A DNA stretch of 50,454 nucleotides from contig JARXAH010000072.1 of the NCBI GenBank assembly GCA_029865945.1, positions 1-50,454 of the forward strand, given 5' to 3'. Both the position numbers and the translations under genes were made by a program. Positions 16,055-24,129 of the stretch are shown here, in pieces (within the stretch, counting starts at the first letter, position 1; every line of letters begins with the position of its first letter). The DNA comes from Bacteriovoracaceae bacterium. Its GTDB lineage: Bacteria > Bdellovibrionota > Bacteriovoracia > Bacteriovoracales > Bacteriovoracaceae. The notes below the pieces were generated by a model. The model made no database searches. It was given only the letters and a program-made list of their open reading frames with translations, and was not told where the DNA came from.

Positions 16055-17062
16055 ATGTCGACATTACCTTACAAATTCCTTGTGCTCTTTTTTTCTTTAT
16101 CTACGTTTTCTAGCTTGGTGCTTGCCCATCCCAAGAAACAACCTAGTGGCCATGTGGATGAAGTAGCACTTATCAAATCGATGCAAGGGTGCTTTGAGGT
16201 GACGAGTGCCTTTGGCGAAACAGGAATCATCGATGATAAGTATCCTATTGTTTCCCGCGATTATTTTTCCAAAAATTATGAGTACATTGCTCTCGATGGC
16301 GATGGCGTAGAAGAGCTTGAGCTACAACACATCTTGTTGACTGCCTTGGGCCCTCAAAAAACTCAGCGCGATCAGTGGGTACGATCCCCTCGCAAAATGA
16401 TTTCGTATTTGAAACCCCACCAATATAAGCAAAGTTTTTATCCTTCCAAAGGTAATCAATGGTTACTTACGGTGCGCGCTGTGGATGAATCACCTCTCTA
16501 TAGTTGTGCCGCTTCCTTTGGCCCAGTCCCCGAGCCAGAAGAATTTGCCTATTGGAATTGTTCCCATTTTTCGCCCGTGCCTTGGCGAGAGTCGTCGCAG
16601 CGAAATGACTACAATTTTTTAGGCCAAAATAACTTCATTTCCTTTTCTAAATTGGGTTGGGTTCATAAGCAAAGTAATCGCAAAATTCAGTACGTCGAAG
16701 GTGAGGCCGACGTTTCAAAAACGATCGCTTGGGAAGATGGATATGTGTCTTACAAAAAAACCGATGATCAAAATTGTAAGGAGGCGAAAGCTTGGTGGCA
16801 AGCGCAGTCAGCTACATGGTCCAAAGTTCGTGAGGTGTGGGCGAATTCATTAAACAACAGTCATGCTCTTGTTTTTCTTGATCCCTCAGAAAAAAATTCT
16901 CTAACTGATGAAGTCTTAGCTGCATTCACTAAAGCGCAAGCGGAGATTAAAAATTTGGGTACTGAAGGAAGCGTTGATGAAGTTTATCAAACGATGCAAC
17001 TACAAATGAAAAACTTAATTGAAAAATATGTTAAAGAAGAAGTTCAAGTAGAAGAAGATTAG
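16055..17062 (+). CDS. Secreted protein of unknown function
   Basis: The start at 16055 gives a 335-residue protein with a good signal peptide (FLVLFFSLSTFSSLVLAHP, cleavage near residue 25) and a ribosome binding site TAGGAG six bases upstream. An in-frame ATG at 15941 would run into the acs gene and lacks a binding site. The mature protein is rich in Trp, Tyr and Ser. It includes 'CFEVTSAFGETGIIDDKYPI' (~53-72) and 'YWNCSHFSPVPWRESS', with conserved-looking cysteines. The C-terminal ~60 residues are helical and acidic. I do not recognise the family; it looks like a periplasmic or outer-membrane-associated protein, possibly of the type that binds small ligands. Confidence 0.65.
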   Translation: MSTLPYKFLVLFFSLSTFSSLVLAHPKKQPSGHVDEVALIKSMQGCFEVTSAFGETGIIDDKYPIVSRDYFSKNYEYIALDGDGVEELELQHILLTALGPQKTQRDQWVRSPRKMISYLKPHQYKQSFYPSKGNQWLLTVRAVDESPLYSCAASFGPVPEPEEFAYWNCSHFSPVPWRESSQRNDYNFLGQNNFISFSKLGWVHKQSNRKIQYVEGEADVSKTIAWEDGYVSYKKTDDQNCKEAKAWWQAQSATWSKVREVWANSLNNSHALVFLDPSEKNSLTDEVLAAFTKAQAEIKNLGTEGSVDEVYQTMQLQMKNLIEKYVKEEVQVEED

Positions 17063-17079
17063 AGATCATCCCTAGAGAA

Positions 17080-17121
17080 CCCCCATCACCAGAATTTATG
17101 ATTTAATTTTGGCGATGGGGG
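17080..17121. terminator. Bidirectional terminator hairpin between convergent genes
   Basis: CCCCCATC (17080-17087) pairs with GATGGGGG (17114-17121). After one A-C mismatch, CCAGAATT (17089-17096) pairs with AATTTTGG (17105-17112), with one G-U. The loop is eight bases. The long stem sits between the convergent ends at 17062 and 17145 and is followed by T-rich sequence on the plus strand, so it can end transcription of both genes. Confidence 0.75.
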
Positions 17122-17144
17122 ATTTGATTTCGTTCATTTATTTT

Positions 17145-18158
17145 TTAAGGGATGCATTGTCCAGGAGCTAATCCATTAAGTATAATTAAGCTTGCCTTTG
17201 TACAATAAAATTCGCATTTCTCGTAAGGAGGAACGTTTCCGGTTAGTCCATTTTGAAAATTATTGATGATCACATTTAACGCTTGAAGCGAAGGTAAACT
17301 GCTTGGCGTACAGATTTGAGATACGATAGGCTGTACACCCGTATTTTGAGCAAAGTTCTTCAGAGCATCAAGACATGTGATGTTTGGAAAACCGCTTGGA
17401 GAACCTTGATTTCCAGGTGACGCTGAGGGGCCATATTTATAAACTGCGACAGCTCTTTCACAATTAAACTGTTGTGTTGTCGGGGGCGGATTACTTCCAC
17501 CGTTAGGATTAGCATTACCGCTTCCTCCGCCAACATTTCCACCATTGTTGCCGGGGTTACTACCTGCTCCATTGACCCCACAAACTGGTCCGAGACTCAT
17601 TTGTGTTCCACCGCATTTTTTAATATAGCTATTGATCTCATCAAGAAAATTTAGCCAATCATTCGCCATGTTCCCACACATACTAGGAGTGGAAGTAAGG
17701 GCCTGATGAATTCCTTGATACATGGCACTCAATTGCGAAATAAATTGAGCACTGCAAGATCCACCATTGTTACCATATAAATCCATGAAAGCTTGGTAAA
17801 GCTGATCGTAGGTACATCCAATAAATGGATTATTTCCGTTGCTGATGTTTAGGTTAGGTAATCCACATGTAGCAACAATCCCACCACCAGCGGCAGCTGC
17901 AGTGCCATTATTTACGCCACCACCACCGCCACCACCGATGGCGATAATACCATTAATCTGATTGACTAGATTTTGACTTTGCTGGTTGTCATTGTTGTCC
18001 CAAACGACCGTAACCTGTTCTCCCTCTGGATTGGCGCTGCTCACCACGGTGCCTCCGCTCTCGCCTGATTTTTGGCAACTTATCAAAGTTGAAACAAATC
18101 CAGCAACGATCAGAAAGATGAATGAATTTTTTGTTCTCTTTAACGCTAAGAGTTTCAT
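17145..18158 (-). CDS. Cysteine- and glycine-rich lipoprotein of unknown function
   Basis: The start at 18158 has the ribosome binding site AAAGGAA and gives a 337-residue lipoprotein. Its basic N-terminus (KLLALKRTKNSF) and hydrophobic core end in the lipobox 'LISC', with lipidated Cys28. The upstream ATG at 18287 would bury this signal and is rejected. The mature protein contains low-complexity Gly/Asn/Ala stretches ('IGGGGGGGVNNGTAAAAGGG' and 'GSNPGNNGGNVGGGSGNANP') between segments with many cysteines ('TCGLPN', 'GCTYDQL', 'SMCGNM', 'KCGGT', 'KCEFYCTKA'), suggesting disulfide-rich repeats. Its function is unknown; it is probably anchored in the outer membrane. It ends at the shared terminator at 17080-17121. 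Confidence 0.75.
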   Translation of the reverse strand: MKLLALKRTKNSFIFLIVAGFVSTLISCQKSGESGGTVVSSANPEGEQVTVVWDNNDNQQSQNLVNQINGIIAIGGGGGGGVNNGTAAAAGGGIVATCGLPNLNISNGNNPFIGCTYDQLYQAFMDLYGNNGGSCSAQFISQLSAMYQGIHQALTSTPSMCGNMANDWLNFLDEINSYIKKCGGTQMSLGPVCGVNGAGSNPGNNGGNVGGGSGNANPNGGSNPPPTTQQFNCERAVAVYKYGPSASPGNQGSPSGFPNITCLDALKNFAQNTGVQPIVSQICTPSSLPSLQALNVIINNFQNGLTGNVPPYEKCEFYCTKASLIILNGLAPGQCIP

Positions 18159-18552
18159 ATTGTTCCTTTGAATAATTCCCATATACGTTCTCATGTCTCC
18201 ATTGTATCGGCATTTGGTTAAATAACTTGAGTAAAACTGTTGACAAGGCTTAAGTGGTTGATAAAATGCGAAAAGATAAAATTTCAAAAATGAAACAAAT
18301 TAATTTAAGTGCCCATTAAACGCGCCATGCGATCGCATCTTTTGGTTGATCATGGTTTAAACATCAAGTGATTAAAAAATAGACGACTGTCTAAAATTTA
18401 GATACCGAAAATGTTTTAAAATTTCTCTTTTTGATACTAACTATTTAATAATCAGTTCACCAAAGTTTAAACAGTCTCTTGGCATGAAAACTGCATTACT
18501 AACTCCCAATGGGATATTATTGTATTTTTTTTTGACATAAGGGGGACGTGAA
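18159..18552. other. Divergent promoter region with two GTTTAAAC palindromes
   Basis: This 394-base region separates the lipoprotein gene from the beta-barrel gene. It holds two exact copies of the 8-base palindrome GTTTAAAC (18355-18362 and 18465-18472), 110 bases apart, which could be operator sites. No gene was seen. The plus-strand gene has a GGGGGA ribosome binding site immediately before 18553. No clear -35/-10 pair was found. Confidence 0.4.
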
Positions 18553-19617
18553 ATGAAAACTTTGAAATCTTTGAATTTTAAGTTGTTGCCAACAGTCATG
18601 TTGATGGGACTCTCATTGGAGGCCTTTAGTGTTTTGGCCGAAACTACTTTGGAAGGTTCTCTGCCTTCTAGAAGAAAGGTGGCGTTAAAAAATCCCACCA
18701 CTCAAAATGAAATGATCAGAAAAAAACCAGAAAAAAAATATTATCAACAATCCTTATCTACTCGCTATGCTTCCACGACTTCCACCGCCAATGGCAACGC
18801 CAACCAAGCAAGCGGATCCATTTCAACTTTGAAGCTTCCTGGATCTACCTCGCCATCTAAAGCACCCAACATACTCAGCATGATGACGCAATTTTCTTAC
18901 ACAACAAACGCAACTAGTTTTGGAACAAAAGACAGTACGACCGGAGCGACCATCGAATTATTTTTAACGGTCAATTTAAATTCCACTCTTGCGCTCTTGC
19001 TTGAAACAGGGGCCACTAAAAATATAGATGCTCCGACAGGATCTCCCAATGCGCATTCTTCTAATATGAATAATACAAATATAGGTGGAAAAATTGCTGC
19101 GTATAAAGATTCTAGTTGGGATATTTTTTTTCGAGGATATTATATCGCTCCAACTTCACTTGCCTCTAGAGAGCAAGCAACGATGACGGGCGGCTACAGG
19201 ACAGATGCAACCATTATTCCAACTCTTTATAAAGGCGATGTACTGAATTTAACTTATCGCTTTCGACCAGCGTACTCCCATTTTTACTATGACGAGCTTA
19301 TCAACAAAGGCAATGATTTACCAAATTTAGAAAATCGATTTGATTTAGGAAATCGACTAGGTTTTAATTTATGGGGATCTCTTGACCTTAATTTTCATTT
19401 TATCTATACGACATTTCAAAATTCCTTGGGTGTCAGAGTTGATGATCAATATACTTGGGTACAAGAAGTTGAGTACGCCGTTAATCCAAACTTTTTCATA
19501 GGCTTAAGTCATTCGATCAATGGGGCTTTTTATAATGCTGCAGGCTCAAGAGAGGTTGTTTCCATCTACTCATCTAAGTCTTCTGAGTTTACAGGGTACT
19601 TTGGAATCCAGTTTTAA
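18553..19617 (+). CDS. Outer-membrane beta-barrel protein (predicted)
   Basis: The 354-residue protein has a signal peptide (~1-29, ending 'LEAFSVLAE'). After this comes a Ser/Thr/Asn-rich linker (~40-100). From residue ~115 the sequence alternates polar and hydrophobic residues in short amphipathic strands ('IELFLTVNLNSTLALLLET', 'WDIFFRGYYIAP', 'LNLTYRFRPAYSHFYYDE', 'FNLWGSLDLNFHFIYT'). It ends in a C-terminal aromatic strand 'TGYFGIQF', the BAM recognition pattern. This supports an outer-membrane barrel of about 12 strands, but substrate and family are unknown. It lies divergent from the cysteine-rich lipoprotein; a shared surface role is possible but unproven. Confidence 0.75.
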   Translation: MKTLKSLNFKLLPTVMLMGLSLEAFSVLAETTLEGSLPSRRKVALKNPTTQNEMIRKKPEKKYYQQSLSTRYASTTSTANGNANQASGSISTLKLPGSTSPSKAPNILSMMTQFSYTTNATSFGTKDSTTGATIELFLTVNLNSTLALLLETGATKNIDAPTGSPNAHSSNMNNTNIGGKIAAYKDSSWDIFFRGYYIAPTSLASREQATMTGGYRTDATIIPTLYKGDVLNLTYRFRPAYSHFYYDELINKGNDLPNLENRFDLGNRLGFNLWGSLDLNFHFIYTTFQNSLGVRVDDQYTWVQEVEYAVNPNFFIGLSHSINGAFYNAAGSREVVSIYSSKSSEFTGYFGIQF

Positions 19618-19640
19618 GATTAATGAATTAGTTTCAATTT

Positions 19641-21434
19641 TTACATTTTCTCCGGGCACTCTATCCCAAGGAGTGCCAATCCCTTTGCCAGGATAGCTTG
19701 CGATAACCAAACAATCATGAGTCTGTCTTGGCGCTTATCCACGTTTGTTTCATTCATGATAGGGGATTGAACATAAAACGTATTCACCGCTTGGGATAAT
19801 TCAAATAAATAATTGGCCACTAAGTGGATAGCAAATTTTTGTCCTGCTTGCCAGACCACGTTGTGAAATTGCATGAGCTTTACTATTAATTCCACTTCTG
19901 CGTTATTCAAATTTTCAGGAAGAAAAGAAGACCTGGGTTTGGGCGTCGCTTCAATGTTGAAACTATTTTTGCTTAAGATCGATTGAAGTCTTGTGGCCGT
20001 GTATTGCAGGTAAGGCCCAGAATTTCCATCAAGTCTCAACCACTCTTTGAGATCAAACACAATTTTCTTTTGCGGATCCACTCTGACCATCCCGTACTTG
20101 ATCGCCCCATTGGCCACTTGTTGGGCGGTCTTTTTAATTTGCTCCACGCTCCATTCACTTTTGTAGTGAGATAAATATTCGTTCACAATCGTTTCTTGCA
20201 TTTCATCGATCAGTTGTTCAATCGGAACAATATTTCCTTTGCGCGATGACATGGCACCACTTGGAAGCTCCACCATCTCGTAAGGCAAATGCACGCAGTC
20301 TTTAGATTGCTCAAAACCCATCTTTTCTAAAATTTTAAAAAATTGTTTGAAGTGTAGACTCTGCCTCACATCGACAAGGTATAAACTTTTTTCAATTTGC
20401 ATCTCTTGAAATTTTCTTCGCGCTAATTCCAAGTCTTTGGTTGCATAAAGCCCATTGCCGTCAGACTTTCTCAGAAGCGCAAATCCCAAATTATCTTCTG
20501 ATAAATCGCAACCTACCGCACCTTCATCAATTTTAAAAAGTCCCTTCGCTAAATATTCATCCACTAATTTTAAAGACGGGACGTCCACATCGGATTCAAA
20601 GTACCAGTAATCAAAATCCACATTCAGCCACTCATAAACTTGTTTCATAAGTGTAATGGACCACTCTCTGGTTTGTTTCCATTCATCAAAAAAACTTCCT
20701 TGACCGCTATGAATTTCTTGTAAAATATTTGTTAAGGCCAACCTGTTCGCTTCTTCCGAAGGAGTGCCTCGTTCGGCCTCTAGTAAATTGTGGGCCTGAG
20801 AATACATGGATCCCAACCACGCGCCCTTATGTTCACTTGGTGCTTTGGCCTTGATTTTATGAATGTACCACAAGCACTTGGCCACATGGGTTCCCACATC
20901 ACCTGGGTAGGTGGCCGAGATCACATCCATGCCGCAGTATCGCAAAACTTTCACAATTGCTTGGCCCAGACAAACGTTTCGCATGTGGCCTACATGCATT
21001 TCCTTGTGAGTGTTGGGTTGGGAGTATTCCAACATCGTTTTGGGAGGAACGGCCTTAGAATATAATTGATGAAAATATTTTTTAGCGACTACGAGTTCAA
21101 TCCAATCTTCCATGATTTTAGAAAAATCCCAAAATACATTTAAATAAGGGCCAACCGACTTTACGGATGTGATGTATTTAATTGTTTCATTATTTTCTAA
21201 ATATTTTTGCGCCGCCGCCCTTAATTGCTCGGCCACTTGGGCGGGGGAAATTTTTAATTTCTTGGCCAGCTGAAAACATGGAAAGGCCAAATGTCCTGCG
21301 CTAAAGTTGGGAGTTGCCGTAAATTGTTCGTGCAGATCTGGGTTTGTCTCCCCAGAGGCAATTTGAATGACTTGAGAAAATTCTAAAATCCAAGGATCAA
21401 TAACGGTCGGTGATGAAGATAGATGATGTTGCAT
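19641..21434 (-). CDS. argS: Arginyl-tRNA synthetase
   Basis: A class I aminoacyl-tRNA synthetase that charges tRNA-Arg. The N-terminal Arg-tRNA synthetase domain (~10-100) is followed by the HIGH-type motif 'NTHKEMHVGHMRNVCLG' (HVGH at 147-150) and 'YPGDVGTHVAKCLWYIHK'. The loop 'SGAMSSRKGNIVPIEQL' occupies the KMSKS position, and the C-terminal DALR anticodon-binding domain includes 'LQYTATRLQSIL'. Its 597 residues match the ~560-600 of the family. It starts 19 bases after the stop of the secreted-protein gene at 21454 and is probably co-transcribed with it. No sign of truncation. Confidence 0.97.
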   Translation of the reverse strand: MQHHLSSSPTVIDPWILEFSQVIQIASGETNPDLHEQFTATPNFSAGHLAFPCFQLAKKLKISPAQVAEQLRAAAQKYLENNETIKYITSVKSVGPYLNVFWDFSKIMEDWIELVVAKKYFHQLYSKAVPPKTMLEYSQPNTHKEMHVGHMRNVCLGQAIVKVLRYCGMDVISATYPGDVGTHVAKCLWYIHKIKAKAPSEHKGAWLGSMYSQAHNLLEAERGTPSEEANRLALTNILQEIHSGQGSFFDEWKQTREWSITLMKQVYEWLNVDFDYWYFESDVDVPSLKLVDEYLAKGLFKIDEGAVGCDLSEDNLGFALLRKSDGNGLYATKDLELARRKFQEMQIEKSLYLVDVRQSLHFKQFFKILEKMGFEQSKDCVHLPYEMVELPSGAMSSRKGNIVPIEQLIDEMQETIVNEYLSHYKSEWSVEQIKKTAQQVANGAIKYGMVRVDPQKKIVFDLKEWLRLDGNSGPYLQYTATRLQSILSKNSFNIEATPKPRSSFLPENLNNAEVELIVKLMQFHNVVWQAGQKFAIHLVANYLFELSQAVNTFYVQSPIMNETNVDKRQDRLMIVWLSQAILAKGLALLGIECPEKM

Positions 21435-21453
21435 CTCTTCAAACTACTAAAAC

Positions 21454-22083
21454 TTATTTTGGTTGGGAACCAGATATTGTGAATAATTTTTCTAACCCCC
21501 GCTTGGAGATCATTTCAGTTAAATTTTTGACAATAAAGTTCTTCATTCCGGTGTCTTCACCTTTCCAATCCGCGTTGATGTAGTAGAGACATTTTTTTTC
21601 TTTAGTCTCAACCACATTGACGAAACCATTTAATCCTTTAAATATTCCTAGCGCCATGGTGTATTTGTAGGCACCTGCCCCCTTGAGACGCTCAATTTCC
21701 ACATTGATATTAAATTTAAAATATTTTTCCGGAAGGAGCGGGATAATCTGCTGCGCATTGAGTACCATGGTAATGGTTTTTCCGTCGTAATCACTCTTGT
21801 CGAGAAAGGAAATATGCTTTTTATAATCCTCGTATTTCCCTAAGATGGCCGAGCTATCAGCGCAATTTTTTTCATGAATTCCTGAGACATAATGGGTGAG
21901 CGTTTGGATTTTTGGTGCGGGATCGGTCACTTCCGAGCTAGAAATAATTTTTCGATCTTTTAAATATTCAAAATTAGTGCGGGAAAAAAATTTTTTCTCT
22001 TCCATGTAACTACGCAATTCAAATTCGGCCGCAAAAGCAGTAGAAAAAACAAAAAAAAGTGCGGATCCCCAAAAATATTTCAT
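21454..22083 (-). CDS. Periplasmic protein of unknown function
   Basis: The start at 22083 has the binding site GAGGAG seven bases upstream and gives 209 residues with a signal peptide 'MKYFWGSALFFVFSTAFAAE'. Upstream TTG (22098) and ATG (22089) codons overlap the binding site and are less likely. The mature part has two cysteines ('EKNCADSS' and 'KKCLYY') and an alternating pattern suggesting a small alpha/beta fold, including 'TITMVLNAQQIIPLLP'. I recognise no family. It is divergent from the topoisomerase subunit B gene at 22127, with 43 bases between the start codons, and lies upstream of argS on the same strand. Confidence 0.65.
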   Translation of the reverse strand: MKYFWGSALFFVFSTAFAAEFELRSYMEEKKFFSRTNFEYLKDRKIISSSEVTDPAPKIQTLTHYVSGIHEKNCADSSAILGKYEDYKKHISFLDKSDYDGKTITMVLNAQQIIPLLPEKYFKFNINVEIERLKGAGAYKYTMALGIFKGLNGFVNVVETKEKKCLYYINADWKGEDTGMKNFIVKNLTEMISKRGLEKLFTISGSQPK

Positions 22084-22126
22084 GATCATTCTCCTCAAAC
22101 CGTTTTTGTGCCCTTATGATGAGTTT

Positions 22127-24082
22127 ATGAATGCAATATCAACAAAGCAACGTTCTGGTAAAATTAAAGAGGCCGTCATCGAGAGTAAAGACCAAAGATG
22201 GCATTGTCGCAACCGAATTACTCTAGTATTCGGATCCAACGATGTGGAGGATTTGGAAACCTATCTTTACACCGAAGGGGGAGTCGAGTTTAAGGCCGTC
22301 CAATTTCATCAGGCCAAATCCAAGGCGATTGAAGAAATTCTCGACAATAGTATTGATGAATTTTATCGCGGGCACGTGAGTGAAATTCGAACCGAACTTT
22401 CTGACGACGGCCTAACAGTCACGATTCAAGATAATGGAATTGGATTTCCCTTAGACAAGGTCAAGCAAGTCTACACGGAATTTAGGACCGGATCTAAATT
22501 TAAAGATGAAGAAGTTGATGAAAAAGGTTTGCTTTTTCGAACCTTAGGCCAAAACGGCTTGGGGGCGGCGGCCACTTGTTTAACCAGCGACGAATTTGAA
22601 GTCACAGTGAAACATTATAATAGTAAGCAAGAGCAAACTTACCGTTTCATTGATGGAGCGCTCAAAGTGACCCAAACCAGGCCTAAGTCTTTTAGTGGCC
22701 CTTCTGGCGTTAGCATCACTCTCAAGCTTGCCAAAGAAGTTTATAAAAATCCCAAAATTGATAAAGATCTCTTAAGAAAACGAATCATCGATTTGGCCTA
22801 CAACAACCCGGGCCTTAAATTTGTCTTCAATAAAGAAGAGTTTCAATTTAAAAAAGGGCTCTTTGAGCTTGCCCAGCGTATCAATATTGATACGGCGCAG
22901 TTAATTGGAGAAGAAGAATTTATTTTTGATACCCAAACGACGACGGGAAAAACGGCCAAGGCGAAAATTAATTTGCACGTCTCGCTTACCCTAGATCCTA
23001 AAAATGATGAGCGTGAGCGCTTTATTTCTTTTGTGAATTCTACTCCCACCTTTGATGGCGGATATCACAACGACCGAGTCAAGCGTTCTTTCATTAATAA
23101 AGTAAAAGAGAAGGCCGAGCGTCAATTAAAAAAAGAAAAAATCACAGTCGCAGATAATGATGTTCTTCAAGGTGTCATTTTTGTGATTGGGATCATTATG
23201 CCCAATCCTCGCTTCGAATCACAAACGAAACGAAAACTTGTTCGCGATCAGCTCCTCGAGAAGGCCCTCGATCAATTCATGGAAGAGGGAGTTGAGAAAT
23301 TCTTAAGAAAAAATAAAGAATTTATTGATTTGGTTTGTGAGCGCGCGCAAACTCGCCACCGTTTTCAAGAATTAAAAGATGCCAGCAAGCAAGGCAAGAA
23401 GCAAAAAAAACAACGAGTGGAAAAATTGCTCGATGCTAACGAACGCAAAGATCGCACGAAGTGTGTGCTCTTTATATGTGAAGGAGATTCGGCGATTGGT
23501 GGTCTGCGCTCTGCTCGCGATAAACTCACTCAAGGTGGAATTGCGCTCAAAGGGAAACCAATGAACGTGAGTCAGGCCACCATTAAAGACGTACTTGATA
23601 ATCAAGAGTTCGCTGACATCATGGCCGCCATCGGACTCACCATCGGAGTTAAGGCCGATCCTCATGAGATGCGCTACTCAAAAATTGTTTTTTTGGCCGA
23701 CTCCGACGTGGACGGCGGTCACATTAATACCTTACTTACTAATTTCTTTTTCACTTTTTGGCCGGAACTTTTTCAAATGGGAATTATTTGTATCGCCAAA
23801 GCACCTCTCTTTGAGGTGATCACCGACAAGGAAACGATTTATGCGGAAACCGAAGGCGAGTTAGAAAATATTAAAAAGCGAAGTGAAGTAAAAATTAGAG
23901 AAATTCAGCGCAACAAAGGTTTAGGGGAGATGTCGCCGGAAGCTTTTCGCTACGTCTTGAGTAGAAAAGATTTTACCAAAATTGCCGTCAAAGAAGTGAA
24001 GGCCTCTCAAGACATGCTCAATGTTTGCTTTGGAAAAGATTCGCAGCCGCGCAAAGATTTGCTGTTAGATACCTCAAAATAA
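22127..24082 (+). CDS. Type IIA DNA topoisomerase, ATPase/TOPRIM subunit (GyrB/ParE-like, divergent)
   Basis: This 651-residue subunit hydrolyses ATP and supplies the metal-binding TOPRIM centre. The GHKL ATPase shows 'AIEEILDNSIDEFYRG' (catalytic Glu, ATP-binding Asn; ~65-80), 'TIQDNGIGFPL' and the ATP-loop 'GQNGLGAAATCLTS' (~140), which is closer to the T4 gp39 and eukaryotic Top2 loop than to the GyrB 'GLHGVGVSVVN'. The TOPRIM domain has 'CEGDSAIGG' (~451), 'ADSDVDGGHINTLL' (~525) and 'QRNKGLGEMSPEAF' near the end. The usual GyrB N-terminal strap (RKRPGMYIG) is missing; instead the region reads 'YLYTEGGVEFKAVQF'. The ATG at 22127 is chosen over 22082 because the family similarity starts later. 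It forms a pair with the next gene, 47 bases downstream. Confidence 0.9.
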   Translation: MNAISTKQRSGKIKEAVIESKDQRWHCRNRITLVFGSNDVEDLETYLYTEGGVEFKAVQFHQAKSKAIEEILDNSIDEFYRGHVSEIRTELSDDGLTVTIQDNGIGFPLDKVKQVYTEFRTGSKFKDEEVDEKGLLFRTLGQNGLGAAATCLTSDEFEVTVKHYNSKQEQTYRFIDGALKVTQTRPKSFSGPSGVSITLKLAKEVYKNPKIDKDLLRKRIIDLAYNNPGLKFVFNKEEFQFKKGLFELAQRINIDTAQLIGEEEFIFDTQTTTGKTAKAKINLHVSLTLDPKNDERERFISFVNSTPTFDGGYHNDRVKRSFINKVKEKAERQLKKEKITVADNDVLQGVIFVIGIIMPNPRFESQTKRKLVRDQLLEKALDQFMEEGVEKFLRKNKEFIDLVCERAQTRHRFQELKDASKQGKKQKKQRVEKLLDANERKDRTKCVLFICEGDSAIGGLRSARDKLTQGGIALKGKPMNVSQATIKDVLDNQEFADIMAAIGLTIGVKADPHEMRYSKIVFLADSDVDGGHINTLLTNFFFTFWPELFQMGIICIAKAPLFEVITDKETIYAETEGELENIKKRSEVKIREIQRNKGLGEMSPEAFRYVLSRKDFTKIAVKEVKASQDMLNVCFGKDSQPRKDLLLDTSK

Positions 24083-24129
24083 AAAAGATACAAAAACGAA
24101 ACAAAAAAATAAAATGACGGGCCATCTTT

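Noticed and set aside
17880-17940. GC-rich repeat resembling a CRISPR or satellite array in the lipoprotein gene
   Set aside because: It is the codon run for Gly and Ala stretches in the mature lipoprotein, with no spacers.
20790-21065. Plus-strand frame of 91 codons inside argS
   Set aside because: Antisense to the conserved HIGH-motif region of arginyl-tRNA synthetase; composition follows the argS codons.
23372-23665. Minus-strand frame of 97 codons inside the topoisomerase B gene
   Set aside because: Antisense to the TOPRIM domain, which is clearly the real coding sequence.
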